DNA of 64,000 nt. It comes from Mammaliicoccus sp. Dog046 (GTDB lineage Bacteria > Bacillota > Bacilli > Staphylococcales > Staphylococcaceae). Shown here piece after piece: positions 30,501 to 41,140 of the stretch. A program made the position numbers and the translations under genes. Under the pieces are notes generated by a model that saw only the letters and a list, made by a program, of their open reading frames with translations, was not told the DNA's origin and ran no database searches. Within the stretch, counting starts at the first letter, position 1; every line of letters starts with the position of its first letter. The DNA is taken from NCBI RefSeq assembly GCF_034039665.1, contig NZ_CP120131.1, forward strand, positions 2,348,499-2,412,498. The letters are read 5' to 3'.

Positions 30501-31165
30501 TCATTTCCAGAATGACGGAATGATTCAACAACTTCTAGACGTTTGATTGCTCTAGTTAATCTTTGACCAGTTGCTGATTCTAATTCTTCACGTAATTCTT
30601 TTAATTCTCTATCTAAGTCAATATCACTTAATAAGTCACGGATAGCTTCCGCACCCATTTTAGCAGTGAATTTACCAGGATATTTATCATAGTATTCACG
30701 GAATTCGCCTTCTGTTAACAGTTGTTTCTTATCTAAACCAGTTGGACCTGGATCAATAACTGTATAAGATGCGAAATAAATTACTTCTTCAAGAGAACGT
30801 GGTGACATATCTAGTAATAGTCCCATACGACTTGGAATACCTTTGAAGTACCAAATATGAGATACTGGTGCTGCTAATTCAATGTGCCCCATTCTTTCAC
30901 GACGCACTTTTGATTTAGTTACCTCAACACCACATCTATCACAGACCATACCTTTATAACGTACTCTTTTATATTTACCACAACTACATTCCCAGTCCTT
31001 TGTTGGACCAAAAATTTTCTCACAGAATAAACCATCTCTTTCAGGTTTTAACGTACGGTAGTTAATTGTTTCTGGTTTTTTCACTTCACCGAATGACCAA
31101 GAGCGGATTTTTTCAGGTGAAGCAAGTCCTATTTTCATGTAATGGAAATTATTAACATCAATCAA
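27548..31165 (-). CDS. rpoC: RNA polymerase beta' subunit
   Basis: Catalytic subunit of RNA polymerase, 1205 residues. The zinc ribbon [20 protein letters not shown] lies near 60-80 and the catalytic magnesium motif [10 protein letters not shown] near 450. The bridge helix region and second zinc site ([13 protein letters not shown]) are intact. The start is a TTG ([13 protein letters not shown]) preceded by GAAGGAGG at the right distance, as in S. aureus; the longest frame adds six codons. It follows rpoB by about 100 bases. Confidence 0.98.
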   Translation of the reverse strand: MIDVNNFHYMKIGLASPEKIRSWSFGEVKKPETINYRTLKPERDGLFCEKIFGPTKDWECSCGKYKRVRYKGMVCDRCGVEVTKSKVRRERMGHIELAAPVSHIWYFKGIPSRMGLLLDMSPRSLEEVIYFASYTVIDPGPTGLDKKQLLTEGEFREYYDKYPGKFTAKMGAEAIRDLLSDIDLDRELKELREELESATGQRLTRAIKRLEVVESFRHSGNDPSWMILDVLPIIPPEIRPMVQLDGGRFATSDLNDLYRRVINRNNRLKRLLDLGAPGIIVQNEKRMLQEAVDALIDNGRRGRPVTGPGNRPLKSLSHMLKGKQGRFRQNLLGKRVDYSGRSVIVVGPSLKMYQCGLPKEMALELFKPFIMKELVEREIATNIKNAKGKIERMEEEVWDVLEDVIKEHPVLLNRAPTLHRLGIQAFEPTLVEGRAIRLHPLVTTAYNADFDGDQMAVHVPLSKEAQAEARMLMLAAQNILNPKDGKPVVTPSQDMVLGNYYLTLERKGAIGAGDIFGSTEEVIKAYANGYVHLHSRIAIQARSLKNPTFNEDQNSKLLLTSVGKVIFNEIMPESFPYINEPTNFNLEQSTPDKYFVSPTDLPEGGLIEYLEDVELVKPFNKKFLGQIIAEIFNKFHITDTSMMLDKMKDLGFKYSSRAGITVGVSDIVVLPEKQEIIGEAEIKVEKVQKQFSRGLITESERYAAVIEIWTKAKDDIQAKLMMSLDSLNPIFMMSDSGARGNASNFTQLAGMRGLMANPSGRIIELPIKSSFREGLTVLEYFISTHGARKGLADTALKTADSGYLTRRLVDVAQDVIVREEDCGTDRGLLVSDIREGSELIEPFIERIEGRYSKETLRHPETDEIIITVNELITADIAKQIVDAGINQMHIRSAFTCNTRHGVCEKCYGKNLATGEQVEVGEAVGTIAAQSIGEPGTQLTMRTFHTGGVAGADITQGLPRIQELFEARNPKGQAVISEINGEVTEITIVKDRQQEIKVKGENEIRTYLAPGTARLKVEEGQYVERGEVMTEGSIEPKGLLAVAGLNATQSYLLKEVQKVYRMQGVEISDKHVEVMVRQMLRKVRIIEAGDTKLLPGALVDIHTFTDANREVFATRKRPATAKPVLLGITKASLETESFLSAASFQETTRVLTDAAIKGKRDNLLGLKENVIIGKLIPAGTGMRRYTGVDFEKVEKEVVPEETVVTD

Positions 31166-31227
31166 GGAGCCTACCTCCTTCAATTTAAATTAGTTGTGCC
31201 GGTTGATTGATAATGTATAACAAATGA

Positions 31228-31257
31228 AAAGCGCAAATGCACTACCAAATGCGCTTT
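31228..31257 (-). other. Intercistronic hairpin between rpoB and rpoC
   Basis: AAAGCGCA and TGCGCTTT face each other around a 14-base loop. On minus a short T-run follows, so weak attenuation or processing between rpoB and rpoC is possible. Confidence 0.45.
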
Positions 31258-31265
31258 ATTAACTT

Positions 31266-34200
31266 TTAATCAGTTACTTGTTGTCCTTCTATTGATGCAT
31301 CTTGTGAAACGCCTAAATCAACTTTTTTATCTATCATATCTTCATCTTCTAAATCACGCATTTCAATTTCGTTATCATGTTCGTCCATAACTTTAACGTC
31401 AAGACCTAAACTTTGTAACTCTTTCATTAATACGCGGAATGATTCAGGTACACCCGGTTTAGGGATGTTTTCACCTTTAACGATAGATTCATAAGTTTTA
31501 ACACGACCTACAGTATCATCAGATTTGTAAGTTAAAATCTCTTGTAGTGTATATGCAGCACCATATGCTTCAAGTGCCCATACCTCCATCTCACCGAAAC
31601 GTTGTCCACCAAACTGAGCTTTACCGCCAAGTGGTTGTTGTGTAACAAGTGAGTATGGTCCTGTAGAACGTGCGTGTAATTTATCATCGACCATGTGTGC
31701 AAGTTTAAGCATGTACATTACACCTACAGATACACGGTTGTCGAATGGTTCACCTGTACGTCCATCATAAAGTACAGTTTTACCATCACGAGCCATACCT
31801 GCTTCTTCAATAGTTGTCCAAACATCATCATCGTTTGCACCATCAAATACTGGTGAAGCAACATGAATACCTAAATTCTTAGCTGCCATTCCAAGATGAA
31901 GTTCTAATACTTGTCCGATGTTCATACGAGAAGGTACACCTAATGGGTTTAACATGATATCAATTGGTGTGCCATCTGGTAAGTAAGGCATATCTTCTTC
32001 TGGAAGAATACGAGAAATTACACCTTTGTTACCGTGACGTCCACACATTTTATCTCCGACATGTATTTTACGTTTTTGAACGATATATACACGTACTAAT
32101 TGGTTTACACCTGGAGATAATGAATCATCGCCTTCTTCTCTATTAAATACTTTAACATCTAATACAATACCGCCTGCACCATGTGGTACACGTAGTGATG
32201 TATCACGAACTTCACGCGCTTTTTCACCGAAGATAGCATGTAATAATCTTTCTTCAGCTGTTAGTTCAGTTACCCCTTTAGGCGTTACTTTACCAACAAG
32301 GATATCTCCATCGTTAACTTCAGCACCGACATAAATGATACCACGATCATCTAAGTTTTTAAGTGCATTGTCAGAAACATTTGGAATATCACGCGTAATT
32401 TCTTCAGGTCCTAATTTAGTATCACGAGCTTCTGATTCATATTCTTCAACATGAATTGAAGTATAAACGTCATCTTTAACTAAACGTTCACTCATGATAA
32501 CGGCATCCTCATAGTTATAACCGTCCCAAGTCATGAAACCAACAACAACGTTACGTCCAAGTGCCATTTCACCTAGTTCCATTGAAGGACCGTCAGCTAA
32601 AATTTCACCTTTTGTTACGATGTCGCCACTAGCAATAATTGGACGTTGGTTGTAACAAGTACCTGAGTTACTACGTTTGAATTTAGATAATGGGTAACGG
32701 TCTAGTTCCGTTTCAATTTCTTTACCATTTTCTTCAACAATACGTCTAACTAGGATTTCTTTTGCTTCAACGTGTTCTACTCTACCTTTATACTTAGCAA
32801 CTACTGCTGCACCTGAATCACGTGCTGTAACGTGTTCCATACCAGTACCAACAAATGGTGCTTCTGGGTTCATTAAAGGTACCGCTTGACGTTGCATGTT
32901 CGCACCCATAAGTGCACGGTTAGAGTCATCGTTCTCAAGGAATGGAATACATGCTGTCGCAGCTGAAACTACTTGTTTAGGCGAAACATCCATATAATCC
33001 ATACGTTCTTTAGGTTTAGTAGTGTTATCACCACGGAAACGACAAAGTACTTCATCGTCAACAAATCGACCAGTTTCATCTAGAACTGAGTTTGCTTGCG
33101 CAACTACATAGCTATCTTCTTCATCAGCTGTTAAGTAGTCAATTCTGTCTGTAACTTGGTTTGTTTCAATGTTTACTTTACGATATGGTGTTTCAATGAA
33201 ACCAAATTCGTTAACTCTTGCATAACTTGACAATGAGTTAATTAAACCAATGTTTGGTCCCTCTGGTGTTTCAATTGGACACATACGACCATAGTGAGAG
33301 TAGTGAACGTCACGTACTTCCATACCAGCACGTTCACGAGTTAAACCGCCGGGTCCAAGTGCAGATAAACGACGTTTATGCGTTAACTCTGCTAATGGGT
33401 TTGCTTGGTCCATGAATTGTGACAATTGAGAACTACCAAAGAATTCTTTAATTGACGCAATAACTGGACGAATATTTATTAATTGTTGAGGTGTGATTGA
33501 ATCAGTGTCTTGAATTGACATACGTTCACGTACAACACGTTCCATACGTGATAAACCAATTCTAAATTGGTTTTGTAATAATTCGCCAACTGAACGTAAA
33601 CGACGGTTACCAAGGTGATCAATATCATCTGTATAACCTACACCATGCAACAAGTTAAAGAAATATGATAATGAAGAAATGATGTCTGCTGGAGTAATAC
33701 ATTTCACAGCATCATCAGGGAATGCATTACCAATAACTGTTGTTGTACGTTTTTCTTCGTCGCCATGAATATAAATTTTTACTGATTGAACTTCTACCGG
33801 CTCATCTAATACACCGCTATTAAGTTCATAAACATGAATATTGGCATTTGATTCTAATACGTCGATAATTTTATCTAAATTACGACGATCAAGAACTGTA
33901 CCTTCTTCAGCAGCAATTTCACCTGTTTCAACATCTACAATCGGTTCAGCCAAAGTTTGGTTGAACAAACGGTGTTTAAGGTGTAATTTTTTATTCATTT
34001 TATAACGACCAACACTCGCTAAGTCATAGCGCTTTGGATCGAAGAAACGAGAATAAAGTAAACTTTTAGCATTTTCTACTGTTGGTGGTTCTCCTGGACG
34101 TAAACGCTCATAGATTTCAAGCAATGCTTGATCAGTTGTTTCAGTATTATCTTTATCTAATGCATTTCTAAGATATTCATTATCACCAAGTAAATCTAAA

Positions 34201-34820
34201 ATTTCTTGGTCTGTTGAAAAGCCTAAAGCACGGACTAATACTGTAATTGGTAATTTACGTGTTCTATCTATTCTTACATATGGAACATCTTTAGCATCTG
34301 TTTCATATTCTAACCATGCACCACGGTTAGGAATTACAGTTGTTCCAAAACTCACTTTACCGTTTTTATCAACTTTTTCATTGAAGTAAACGGATGGTGA
34401 ACGAACAAGCTGAGATACAATAACACGTTCAGCACCATTAATTACAAAAGTACCTGTGTCTGTCATTAATGGGAAATCACCCATAAATACTTCTTGATCT
34501 TTCACTTCGCCTGTTTCTTTATTAATTAAACGGACTTTAACACGTAATGGCGCTGCATAAGTCGCATCACGGTTTTTAGACTCTTCTAAATCATATTTTG
34601 GTTCACCTAAACGGTAATCTACAAACTCTAAAGATAAGTTACCTGTAAAGTCATCAATCGGAGAAATGTCTCGGAACATTTCAAGTAAACCTTCTTTAAG
34701 AAACCAATCATATGATTTCGTTTGAATCTCGATTAAGTTAGGTAGTTCTAAAATCTCGGAAATTCGCGCATAACTTCTACGAACACGATGTCTTCCATAC
34801 TGGATAAGTTGACCTGTCAA
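31266..34820 (-). CDS. rpoB: RNA polymerase beta subunit
   Basis: 1184-residue subunit. The rifampicin region reads [20 protein letters not shown] then KRRLSAL, which is wild type at the usual resistance positions. [13 protein letters not shown] near the C-terminal third is the conserved active-centre block. The start is taken as TTG ([12 protein letters not shown]) with GAGGGG eight bases upstream; an in-frame GTG three codons earlier lies in that site. An attenuator-like hairpin precedes the gene. Confidence 0.98.
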   Translation of the reverse strand: MTGQLIQYGRHRVRRSYARISEILELPNLIEIQTKSYDWFLKEGLLEMFRDISPIDDFTGNLSLEFVDYRLGEPKYDLEESKNRDATYAAPLRVKVRLINKETGEVKDQEVFMGDFPLMTDTGTFVINGAERVIVSQLVRSPSVYFNEKVDKNGKVSFGTTVIPNRGAWLEYETDAKDVPYVRIDRTRKLPITVLVRALGFSTDQEILDLLGDNEYLRNALDKDNTETTDQALLEIYERLRPGEPPTVENAKSLLYSRFFDPKRYDLASVGRYKMNKKLHLKHRLFNQTLAEPIVDVETGEIAAEEGTVLDRRNLDKIIDVLESNANIHVYELNSGVLDEPVEVQSVKIYIHGDEEKRTTTVIGNAFPDDAVKCITPADIISSLSYFFNLLHGVGYTDDIDHLGNRRLRSVGELLQNQFRIGLSRMERVVRERMSIQDTDSITPQQLINIRPVIASIKEFFGSSQLSQFMDQANPLAELTHKRRLSALGPGGLTRERAGMEVRDVHYSHYGRMCPIETPEGPNIGLINSLSSYARVNEFGFIETPYRKVNIETNQVTDRIDYLTADEEDSYVVAQANSVLDETGRFVDDEVLCRFRGDNTTKPKERMDYMDVSPKQVVSAATACIPFLENDDSNRALMGANMQRQAVPLMNPEAPFVGTGMEHVTARDSGAAVVAKYKGRVEHVEAKEILVRRIVEENGKEIETELDRYPLSKFKRSNSGTCYNQRPIIASGDIVTKGEILADGPSMELGEMALGRNVVVGFMTWDGYNYEDAVIMSERLVKDDVYTSIHVEEYESEARDTKLGPEEITRDIPNVSDNALKNLDDRGIIYVGAEVNDGDILVGKVTPKGVTELTAEERLLHAIFGEKAREVRDTSLRVPHGAGGIVLDVKVFNREEGDDSLSPGVNQLVRVYIVQKRKIHVGDKMCGRHGNKGVISRILPEEDMPYLPDGTPIDIMLNPLGVPSRMNIGQVLELHLGMAAKNLGIHVASPVFDGANDDDVWTTIEEAGMARDGKTVLYDGRTGEPFDNRVSVGVMYMLKLAHMVDDKLHARSTGPYSLVTQQPLGGKAQFGGQRFGEMEVWALEAYGAAYTLQEILTYKSDDTVGRVKTYESIVKGENIPKPGVPESFRVLMKELQSLGLDVKVMDEHDNEIEMRDLEDEDMIDKKVDLGVSQDASIEGQQVTD

Positions 34821-34883
34821 CAGATTCACCCCTCAAATATTGTGAATATAACTTTGCGTCTTACAAAATAAATATAATAAGAC

Positions 34884-34917
34884 AAAAAGAAAACGGAAAG
34901 TCAATGATTCCATTTTC
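34884..34917 (-). terminator. Terminator/attenuator between the methyltransferase gene and rpoB
   Basis: On minus, GAAAATGGAA and TTCCGTTTTC pair with one G-U/mismatch and are followed by TTTTTG. It lies about 65 bases before the rpoB start. Because rpoB has no obvious strong promoter after it, it may act as a partial attenuator that sets rpoBC against the upstream ribosomal genes. Confidence 0.65.
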
Positions 34918-35026
34918 TATTTCGTACGACTTATTCCTAACATTCAATTAAGGGCGACGCAAAAGTACACACTTATTGAATATAATTTTTAACATTCTAT
35001 TACTATATCAGAACAAAACACCAAAA

Positions 35027-35635
35027 TCAAGCTTTTACACTTTTTAAAATGTAATAACCCTTGCTTTTTTCAATCGTTTCTGCATTACCAAAAATATCTT
35101 CCATTTTTTTCTTCGCTGAAGGCATACCTTGTTTCTTTTGAATGACTAACCAAAGTTCGCCATTTTTACATAAAACTTGACCACTTTGCTCAATAATTCG
35201 ATGAACAATTTCCTTACCAGCTCTGATTGGTGGATTCGTTAATACAAAATCAAATTCTAAATCTATAACTGCATCTAAGCAATTACTCACTTTGATATCT
35301 GCATTATCGATTTGATTCAACTTTTGATTATCTTTCGCTAATCCTATCGCACGTTCATTAACGTCTAACAGTGTAATTTCACTATATGGTTGCACTTTAG
35401 CACACATTAAACCAATAGGTCCATAACCACAGCCTACATCTAATATTTTCTTTTTAGGACCTGGGGGATAAGCATTCAGAAACGTAGAAATTAATAAGTC
35501 AGACCCAAAATCGATTTTTCCTTTAGAAAAAACGCCGTGATCTGTCTGAAGGGAGAGTTTGATGTCGCGGTATAAATAATCGAAATTTTCTCTTTCCGAT
35601 TTAACATTTGGATCATTATCATAATAATGACTCAT
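35027..35635 (-). CDS. RsmC-like 16S rRNA methyltransferase
   Basis: A 202-residue class I SAM methyltransferase. It has the SAM loop LDVGCGYGPIG (near 80-90) and the N6/N2 amino-group motif NPPIRAGK (about 134-141). It is the conserved gene between rplL and rpoB in staphylococci and bacilli (YbxB-like). The target is predicted to be rRNA guanine; not proven. The gene sits after the rplL terminator and is presumably expressed by read-through or its own promoter. Confidence 0.88.
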   Translation of the reverse strand: MSHYYDNDPNVKSERENFDYLYRDIKLSLQTDHGVFSKGKIDFGSDLLISTFLNAYPPGPKKKILDVGCGYGPIGLMCAKVQPYSEITLLDVNERAIGLAKDNQKLNQIDNADIKVSNCLDAVIDLEFDFVLTNPPIRAGKEIVHRIIEQSGQVLCKNGELWLVIQKKQGMPSAKKKMEDIFGNAETIEKSKGYYILKSVKA

Positions 35636-35667
35636 AACGCCACCTCTTTAATACATTTAATGAGTAA

Positions 35668-35702
35668 AGAAAAACCCGTTATCATGATAATAACGGGTTT
35701 TT
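35668..35702 (-). terminator. Terminator after rplL
   Basis: AAACCCGTTAT pairs with ATAACGGGTTT, flanked by A and T runs. It follows rplL on the minus strand. Confidence 0.85.
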
Positions 35703-35717
35703 GATTTAATACAGTGA

Positions 35718-36080
35718 TTATTTTACTTCTACAGATGCGCCAACTTCTTCTAATTTTTCTTTTAAAGCTTCAGCGTCTTCTTTAGATAATCCTTCTTTAA
35801 CAACTTTAGGAGCGTTGTCTACGATTTCTTTAGCTTCTTTTAAGCCTAAACCAGTTACTTCTTTAACTGCTTTAACAACTTTGATTTTTGAATCTCCAGC
35901 TGAAGTTAATTCAACGTCGAATTCAGTTTTTTCAGCTGCTGCGTCTCCACCAGCTGCGCCAGCTGCTGCTACAGGAGCTGCTGCTGTTACACCAAATTCT
36001 TCTTCAATAGCTTTTACTAAGTCATTTAATTCTAATACTGACATTTCTTTAATTGCTTCGATAATTTTTTCGTTAGACAT
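35718..36080 (-). CDS. rplL: 50S ribosomal protein L7/L12
   Basis: Stalk protein of 120 residues: N-terminal dimerisation domain, an Ala/Gly-rich hinge near 35-50 ([17 protein letters not shown]), and the factor-binding C-terminal domain with [17 protein letters not shown] precedes the ATG. It follows rplJ by 42 bases. Confidence 0.98.
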   Translation of the reverse strand: MSNEKIIEAIKEMSVLELNDLVKAIEEEFGVTAAAPVAAAGAAGGDAAAEKTEFDVELTSAGDSKIKVVKAVKEVTGLGLKEAKEIVDNAPKVVKEGLSKEDAEALKEKLEEVGASVEVK

Positions 36081-36122
36081 GATATATTTCCTCCGTTAAT
36101 TTTATTTTAGTTTGTTGCTGAA

Positions 36123-36629
36123 TTATTCAGCACTTTCTTCTTTTTGTTCTCCAACAGCTTTAACTGCATAAGCAAAGTTACGAACTGGAGCTTGTAATAC
36201 AGATAGTAACATTGATACAAGGCCATCTTTTGATGGTAATGAACCGATTGTGTTAACTTCTTCTGCCGTAACAACTTTTCCTTCAATAACACCTGCTTTG
36301 ATTTCTAACGCATCGTTCGCTTTAGCGAAGTCTGCAAGAATTTTTGCTGGTTCAACAACTTCTTCATTAGAAAAAGCAATTGCGTTAGGACCAGTTAAGA
36401 ATTCTTCTAAACCTTCGACTCCAGCAGCTTCAGCAGCACGACGAACTAAAGTATTTTTGTAAACTTTATATTCGATACCAGCTTCACGTAATTGTTTACG
36501 TAATTCAGTAACTTGTGCAACTGTTAAACCACGGTAATCCACAATGATAGTTGAAACAGAGTTTTTAAATTGATCAGTAATTACATCAACTTTTTGTTGT
36601 TTCACTTCAACGATTTTTGAATTAGACAT
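36123..36629 (-). CDS. rplJ: 50S ribosomal protein L10
   Basis: Stalk base protein of 168 residues that binds 23S rRNA and L7/L12 dimers. The [20 protein letters not shown] block and the C-terminal helix are typical. The L10-L12 complex regulates its own mRNA through the leader described next. GGAGG ribosome site before the ATG. Confidence 0.98.
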   Translation of the reverse strand: MSNSKIVEVKQQKVDVITDQFKNSVSTIIVDYRGLTVAQVTELRKQLREAGIEYKVYKNTLVRRAAEAAGVEGLEEFLTGPNAIAFSNEEVVEPAKILADFAKANDALEIKAGVIEGKVVTAEEVNTIGSLPSKDGLVSMLLSVLQAPVRNFAYAVKAVGEQKEESAE

Positions 36630-36644
36630 CTCTACACCTCCATA

Positions 36645-36800
36645 TTATTTGTTACGTGCTTTTATGATGAGGTTTCTCAACAAAAAAGCACTTTTTACCC
36701 ACGGCAAAAAGTGCTTGAAATTTATACGTTCAAGTCAATTTAGGCCTCGGTAGGATTGGATTTTAAGTTACAAAATGAACTCCTACTGTCTTAGGTTAAA
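36645..36800 (-). promoter_or_regulatory. L10 (rplJL) mRNA leader with attenuator
   Basis: The 5' leader before rplJ contains an AAGCACTTTTT / AAAAAGTGCTT hairpin (36686-36716) followed on minus by T's, a terminator-like attenuator. Upstream lies a conserved-looking segment with CCGAGGCC. This layout is that of the known L10 leader family, where L10-L12 binding stops rplJL expression. The exact limits of the binding motif are inferred. Confidence 0.6.
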
Positions 36801-36854
36801 TATTACACATCCAAAACTATAACGTGTTTTGGATGTGAAGTCAATATTTATTTA

Positions 36855-37547
36855 TTATAATTTAAAGCCAGCTGTATCGATCTTGATACCAGGGCCCATT
36901 GTTGTTGTAACAGCAACAGACTTGAAGTAAGTACCTTTAGATGATGATGGTTTAGCTTTAGTTAATGTATCTTGGATAGTTTTGAAGTTTTCAACTAATT
37001 GTTGTTCATCAAATGATACTTTACCAATAGATGCATGAACAATACCAGATTTTTCAGCGCGGTATTCTACTTTACCTGCTTTAATTTCTGCAACTGCTTT
37101 TTTGATATCCATAGTAACTGTACCAGTTTTAGGGTTTGGCATTAAACCTTTAGGTCCTAATACACGACCAAGTTTACCAACTTCACCCATCATATCAGGT
37201 GTAGCAACGATTACATCAAATTCGAACCAACCTTGGTTGATTTTATTAATGTATTCTTCACCTACATAATCTGCTCCAGCTTCTTCAGCTTCTTTGATTT
37301 TATCACCTTTAGCGAATACTAATACACGTTGTGTTTTACCAGTTCCGTGTGGTAATACTACAGCTCCACGGATTTGTTGGTCATTTTTACGAGTATCAAT
37401 ACCTAAACGGAATGCAACTTCTACAGATGCATCAAAGTTTACAGTGCTTGTTTCTTTTGCTAATTTGATTGCTTCTTCTACAGCGTATACTGAGTTTCGG
37501 TCAACTTTAGCAATTGCTTCTTGATACTTTTTACCTTTTTTAGCCAT
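36855..37547 (-). CDS. rplA: 50S ribosomal protein L1
   Basis: L1-stalk protein of 230 residues, starting [17 protein letters not shown] after AAAGGAGG. The [12 protein letters not shown] block, central to rRNA and mRNA contact, is intact. L1 also binds its own operon mRNA as repressor in many bacteria; candidate sites are marked below. The longest frame adds 23 spurious codons upstream. Confidence 0.97.
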   Translation of the reverse strand: MAKKGKKYQEAIAKVDRNSVYAVEEAIKLAKETSTVNFDASVEVAFRLGIDTRKNDQQIRGAVVLPHGTGKTQRVLVFAKGDKIKEAEEAGADYVGEEYINKINQGWFEFDVIVATPDMMGEVGKLGRVLGPKGLMPNPKTGTVTMDIKKAVAEIKAGKVEYRAEKSGIVHASIGKVSFDEQQLVENFKTIQDTLTKAKPSSSKGTYFKSVAVTTTMGPGIKIDTAGFKL

Positions 37548-37584
37548 TTTGATTTCCTCCTTTAGTGGTTTTAGCGGAATGTTA

Positions 37585-37592
37585 CCTCCCAC
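37585..37592 (-). promoter_or_regulatory. Candidate L1-binding motif between rplK and rplA
   Basis: On the mRNA strand GTGGGAGG followed by TAAC occurs about 40 bases before rplA. The same GTGGGAGG with TAA follows nusG ahead of rplK. L1 rRNA sites contain GGTGGGA, as in the 23S gene here (60921-60935), so mimicry is plausible. Confidence 0.35.
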
Positions 37593-37661
37593 GTGCATCG
37601 TCAAAAGACAATGCAATAGCAGACAGCGATATAGCCGCCTGCTTAAACTTTAAAATTTCAA

Positions 37662-38084
37662 TTATTCTACGACAATACCCATGCTACGTGCAGTACCTTC
37701 AACAATACGCATAGCTGCTTCTTCAGATGCCGCGTTTAAGTCAGGCATTTTAGTGTTAGCAATTTCACGTACTTGATCTTGAGTTACTGTTGCAACTTTA
37801 GTTTTGTTTGGTTCACCTGAACCTTTTTCAACTTTAGCTGCTTTTTTAAGTAATACTGCTGCAGGTGGTGTCTTAGTGATGAAAGTAAATGAACGATCTT
37901 CAAATACTGTAATTTCAACTGGAATGATTAAACCTGCTTGCTCTTGTGTACGAGCGTTGAATTCTTTACAGAATCCCATAATATTCACACCGGCTTGACC
38001 TAATGCAGGACCAACTGGTGGTGCTGGGTTTGCTTTACCTGCAGGAATTTGCAATTTAACTACTTTAACTACTTTTTTAGCCAC
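37662..38084 (-). CDS. rplK: 50S ribosomal protein L11
   Basis: GTPase-centre protein of 140 residues ([20 protein letters not shown]), with the proline-rich [14 protein letters not shown]-terminal domain and the [20 protein letters not shown] end. The start is a GTG preceded by AAGGAGG, as the S. aureus protein alignment requires; three upstream codons of the longest frame are dropped. Confidence 0.97.
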   Translation of the reverse strand: MAKKVVKVVKLQIPAGKANPAPPVGPALGQAGVNIMGFCKEFNARTQEQAGLIIPVEITVFEDRSFTFITKTPPAAVLLKKAAKVEKGSGEPNKTKVATVTQDQVREIANTKMPDLNAASEEAAMRIVEGTARSMGIVVE

Positions 38085-38136
38085 GATGTGCACCTCCTTG
38101 ATATCGTGATGTGGTCATGGGGTAATGATATTTTAC

Positions 38137-38144
38137 CCTCCCAC
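38137..38144 (-). promoter_or_regulatory. Candidate L1-binding motif between nusG and rplK
   Basis: GTGGGAGG followed by GTAA on the mRNA strand, within a stem that can form GGGTAA/TTACCC. It matches the copy before rplA. A further small ATTTCGT/ACGAAAT hairpin precedes it. The rest of this gap looks like leader DNA. Confidence 0.35.
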
Positions 38145-38231
38145 TCTTCATTTCGTGACGAAATGGTTGCGCATAGTCCGAGCGCGACCTTTAAATAATA
38201 ACATTGAAATCTTTAAATTTCAAGTGTTTTA

Positions 38232-38783
38232 TTACAACTTTTCAATTTGATCGAACTCTACTTCAACAGGTGTTTCTCTGCCGAACATATCAACAAGTAC
38301 TGTTAATTTATACTTTTCAACATCTATTTCTCTGATTTCACCAACTTGGTTACTAAATGGTCCACTTGTGACACGAACTTGTTCTCCAAGTTCAACTTCA
38401 ACGTCAACCGTTTTCTCTGACATACCCATTTGTTTCAAGATGAATTTCGCTTCATCAGGTAATAATGGGTTTGGCTTAGAACCTGCACCCGCTGATCCGA
38501 CAAATCCTGTAACACCTGGCGTATTTCTTACAACATACCATGATTCATCTGTCATGATTAATTCTACTAATACATAACCAGGGAAAGTCTTTTTGATTTG
38601 TGTTTTTGCTTTACCATCTTTAATTGAAGTTTCTTCTTCTTCTGGAATTACTACTCTAAAGATTTGCTCTTGCATGTTCATTGTGTCTACACGCTTTTCA
38701 AGGTTTGTTTTTACTTTATTTTCATAACCTGAATATGTGTGAACTGCGTACCATCGTTTAGCACTACTGATATCCTCTGACAT
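38232..38783 (-). CDS. nusG: Transcription elongation factor NusG
   Basis: A 183-residue factor that binds RNA polymerase and modulates pausing and termination. The N-terminal NGN domain (RWYAVHTYSGYENKVK) and the C-terminal KOW domain with GPFSNQVGEI are intact. AGGAGTG precedes the ATG. It is followed by rplK and preceded by secE. Confidence 0.98.
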   Translation of the reverse strand: MSEDISSAKRWYAVHTYSGYENKVKTNLEKRVDTMNMQEQIFRVVIPEEEETSIKDGKAKTQIKKTFPGYVLVELIMTDESWYVVRNTPGVTGFVGSAGAGSKPNPLLPDEAKFILKQMGMSEKTVDVEVELGEQVRVTSGPFSNQVGEIREIDVEKYKLTVLVDMFGRETPVEVEFDQIEKL

Positions 38784-38797
38784 TTCGTCACTCCTTA

Positions 38798-38977
38798 CTA
38801 TCTTATCAAATTAATTAACTCTGAAATTCCTAAATCTAATGCATAGAAAAAGATTAAGAAAAAGATTACTGTGCAAACTACTATTGTTGTATATTTAACA
38901 AGTTCTTTACCCGTTGGCCAACTTGTCTTTTGCATTTCTGATTTTACGCCTTGAAAGAAATTTTCTTTTTTAGCCAT
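38798..38977 (-). CDS. secE: Preprotein translocase subunit SecE
   Basis: A 59-residue short-type SecE, too short for a usual frame search. It starts [20 protein letters not shown] with the conserved W-P-T-G (Trp20-Pro21) amphipathic helix, then one membrane helix ([18 protein letters not shown]). GGAGG precedes the ATG. With SecY it forms the protein-conducting channel. It lies directly upstream of nusG as in most bacteria. Confidence 0.95.
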   Translation of the reverse strand: MAKKENFFQGVKSEMQKTSWPTGKELVKYTTIVVCTVIFFLIFFYALDLGISELINLIR

Positions 38978-38991
38978 TGATTTTCCTCCTT

Positions 38992-39132
38992 TTAGATGGA
39001 TTCTTTATGCAATGTATGCGTATTACAAGTTTTACAAAACTTTTTCAGCTCTAAGCGTTGATTTGTTTCTTTCTTTGGGGCTGTGTAATTCCTAGCTCCG
39101 CATTTCTCGCAATTTAAAGGTACTTTTCTCAT
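38992..39132 (-). CDS. rpmG: 50S ribosomal protein L33, zinc-binding type
   Basis: A 46-residue L33 ([16 protein letters not shown]...[16 protein letters not shown]) with two CxxC pairs, Cys8/Cys11 and Cys33/Cys36, so it is the zinc-containing C+ form. It lies upstream of secE, as in staphylococci and bacilli. Paralogues lacking the cysteines would be elsewhere in the genome. Confidence 0.93.
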   Translation of the reverse strand: MRKVPLNCEKCGARNYTAPKKETNQRLELKKFCKTCNTHTLHKESI

Positions 39133-39182
39133 CTTCTCACCTAATTCATTCTAATCCTAGATTAATATACAAAACAAAACAC

Positions 39183-39797
39183 CTAATTGTCAAACAAAGC
39201 CGCAGTAATTTCGGCTCTATTTAATTTCTTTTTTACACGATATTGTGCGTTATATATAAGTTTGACTGGCACATTTAATTCTTTTGATATTTCTTTTTTG
39301 GTTTTCCCTGCCAAAGTCAATTTTACTACGTTTACTTCCATAGTAGTTAGTCTTTTATGTTTTAGTAGATTTAATAATACATTTTTGATTATCATCGCTT
39401 CTTCAAAAGTTTGCGATTTATTGTCTGAAATACACTCCGCCAATCGATAGCCTTCGCCACAATCATCGTCAATACGTAAAGATTCAAAATTCATTTTGTA
39501 CTTAAAACTTTGGGTTTTACGAATATAGTCAACTTTAGCGTTCTTAATAATAACGTTTACGCATTTAGAGAACGATTCACCGTTATCGATATTAAGCGTC
39601 AATAATTGCTTATATATCTTATATCTAATAATTTGTGCGATATCTTCTCGATCTTCTTTAGATATGCGTAATGTGTTTAACCTTCTAATAATGTCACAAT
39701 CAATCGATTTCAATAATTGATTAAATTTTTCAACGTTTCCTTTTTGAATGTCGTATATACATTCTAAAAGTTTATTCTCTGTATCGATGCCATTCAT
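39183..39797 (-). CDS. sigH: Sigma factor SigH (staphylococcal sigma-H type)
   Basis: A 204-residue protein at the position of S. aureus sigH, between rae1-rlmB and rpmG-secE. Region 2-like (EDIAQIIRYKIYKQL, KVDYIRKTQ) and region 4-like HTH (GKTKKEISKELNVPVKLIYN) segments are recognisable, but the sequence is weakly conserved as in that family. Sigma-H switches on competence genes in staphylococci and is usually silent. The ATG at 39797 follows AAGGA by nine bases; a longer ATG three codons earlier abuts it. Confidence 0.85.
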   Translation of the reverse strand: MNGIDTENKLLECIYDIQKGNVEKFNQLLKSIDCDIIRRLNTLRISKEDREDIAQIIRYKIYKQLLTLNIDNGESFSKCVNVIIKNAKVDYIRKTQSFKYKMNFESLRIDDDCGEGYRLAECISDNKSQTFEEAMIIKNVLLNLLKHKRLTTMEVNVVKLTLAGKTKKEISKELNVPVKLIYNAQYRVKKKLNRAEITAALFDN

Positions 39798-39875
39798 GAT
39801 GTTCATTCCTTATCATAGTCTTGAACATATTTTACAGAGCTTGAACAAATCTAATCAAACTTCAAAAATTGATTT

Positions 39876-40394
39876 TTATTTATTATTTCTACGCCACTTT
39901 TCAAATTGTGCCAATACTTCATCAGGTAAGTTCAATCTATTTCTTGGTGTCTTCGTCTCAATTTCAGATAAGTGCTTTGTTACTACAGATTCTTGATTTG
40001 AAATAGTCGTCCACATTTCTCTCGAAGAAATTCTGTATGCACCTGAACCAAATATAGCGTGTTGTTCACTCATATCACTAGTTACAACTGTAATATGCGT
40101 AATGTGTTTTCGGTATAGTTCATATGTGAGCTTTTCAATATAACTATCCGCAGTCTCTTTTCCTTTTGTATAAACAACTTTCACGCCATGTTTAATTTCA
40201 ATTGATTCTGTACCTTCTACACCATATGCATCGAATACGACAATCATTTCTCCATCATGTTGCGTGTTGTAATTAATAAGTGTAATTAACAGTTTATCTC
40301 TTGCTTCTTCCAAAGATACTTGTGCAATAGAAGAAAGCTCCTTTGACTGTCCTATTAAATTATAACCATCGATAATCAAATAGATATCTTTCAT
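39876..40394 (-). CDS. rae1: Rae1 (YacP), ribosome-dependent endoribonuclease of the NYN fold
   Basis: A 172-residue NYN/PIN-like nuclease. Acidic residues of the active site appear in LIIDGYNLIG (near 7-16), VVFDAYG (near 53) and VVTSDMSEQ (near 103). It cuts mRNA inside the translating ribosome in B. subtilis. Its start ATG shares one base with the rlmB stop (TAATG), a coupled pair. Confidence 0.88.
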   Translation of the reverse strand: MKDIYLIIDGYNLIGQSKELSSIAQVSLEEARDKLLITLINYNTQHDGEMIVVFDAYGVEGTESIEIKHGVKVVYTKGKETADSYIEKLTYELYRKHITHITVVTSDMSEQHAIFGSGAYRISSREMWTTISNQESVVTKHLSEIETKTPRNRLNLPDEVLAQFEKWRRNNK

Positions 40395-41140
40395 TATGAC
40401 TGTCCTATTGGATGCCTTTTTCTATAAACTTCATACATAAGCAAACTTGCTGCAACGGATGCATTAAGACTGTTTACGTGTCCAACCATTGGTAATTTAA
40501 TATAGAAATCACACTTATCTTTCACTAGACGGCTCATACCCTCGCCTTCACTACCTATAACTATCACTAATGGCATTCCCGCATCCATTTGACGATAGTC
40601 AGTAGCGTTGTTTGCATCTGTACCCGCTACCCAGTATCCTACTTCTTGAAGTCGCTCAATCGTTTGCGGTAAGTTCGTCACTCGTATAACTGGTACATGT
40701 TGAATCGCTCCCGTAGAAGCTTTAGCAACTGTTGCATTCAATTGTACTGATCTTCTCTTCGGAATAATGATGCCATCAATACCAATCGCATCTGCAGTTC
40801 TCATAATAGAACCTAAGTTGTGCGGGTCCTCTAATCCATCTAACATTAACAAGCAAGGTTGATGGTCTATATCTTTTGTTTCAGAAATATAATCTTCTAA
40901 CTCTTTATACGGATATGGCGCTATTTGTGCTGCAATACCTTGGTGTGGCACATCGGTAAGATAGTCAATTTTTGACTTTGGAACCGTCTGTACTACTATT
41001 TTTTCAGATTTTGCAATTTTTAAAATTTCACCAATTTGTTTTTTATTAATGCCTTCTTGAATAAGCACTTTGTTAATTGTGTGACCTGAAGTAATTGCTT
41101 CTTTCACAGCGTGCCTACCTACAATAATAGATTCATCCAT
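40394..41140 (-). CDS. rlmB: 23S rRNA 2'-O-ribose methyltransferase RlmB (TrmH family)
   Basis: SpoU/TrmH-class enzyme of 248 residues. The knot-fold motifs are [19 protein letters not shown] (motif 1), [13 protein letters not shown] (motif 2) and [15 protein letters not shown] (motif 3). It methylates G2251 in E. coli 23S rRNA; the site here is inferred. It overlaps mrnC by eight bases and rae1 by one. Confidence 0.92.
   Translation of the reverse strand: MDESIIVGRHAVKEAITSGHTINKVLIQEGINKKQIGEILKIAKSEKIVVQTVPKSKIDYLTDVPHQGIAAQIAPYPYKELEDYISETKDIDHQPCLLMLDGLEDPHNLGSIMRTADAIGIDGIIIPKRRSVQLNATVAKASTGAIQHVPVIRVTNLPQTIERLQEVGYWVAGTDANNATDYRQMDAGMPLVIVIGSEGEGMSRLVKDKCDFYIKLPMVGHVNSLNASVAASLLMYEVYRKRHPIGQS

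Noticed and set aside
31266-34820. Rifampicin-resistance mutation in rpoB
   Set aside because: The region [20 protein letters not shown] and following KRRLSAL is the sensitive form.
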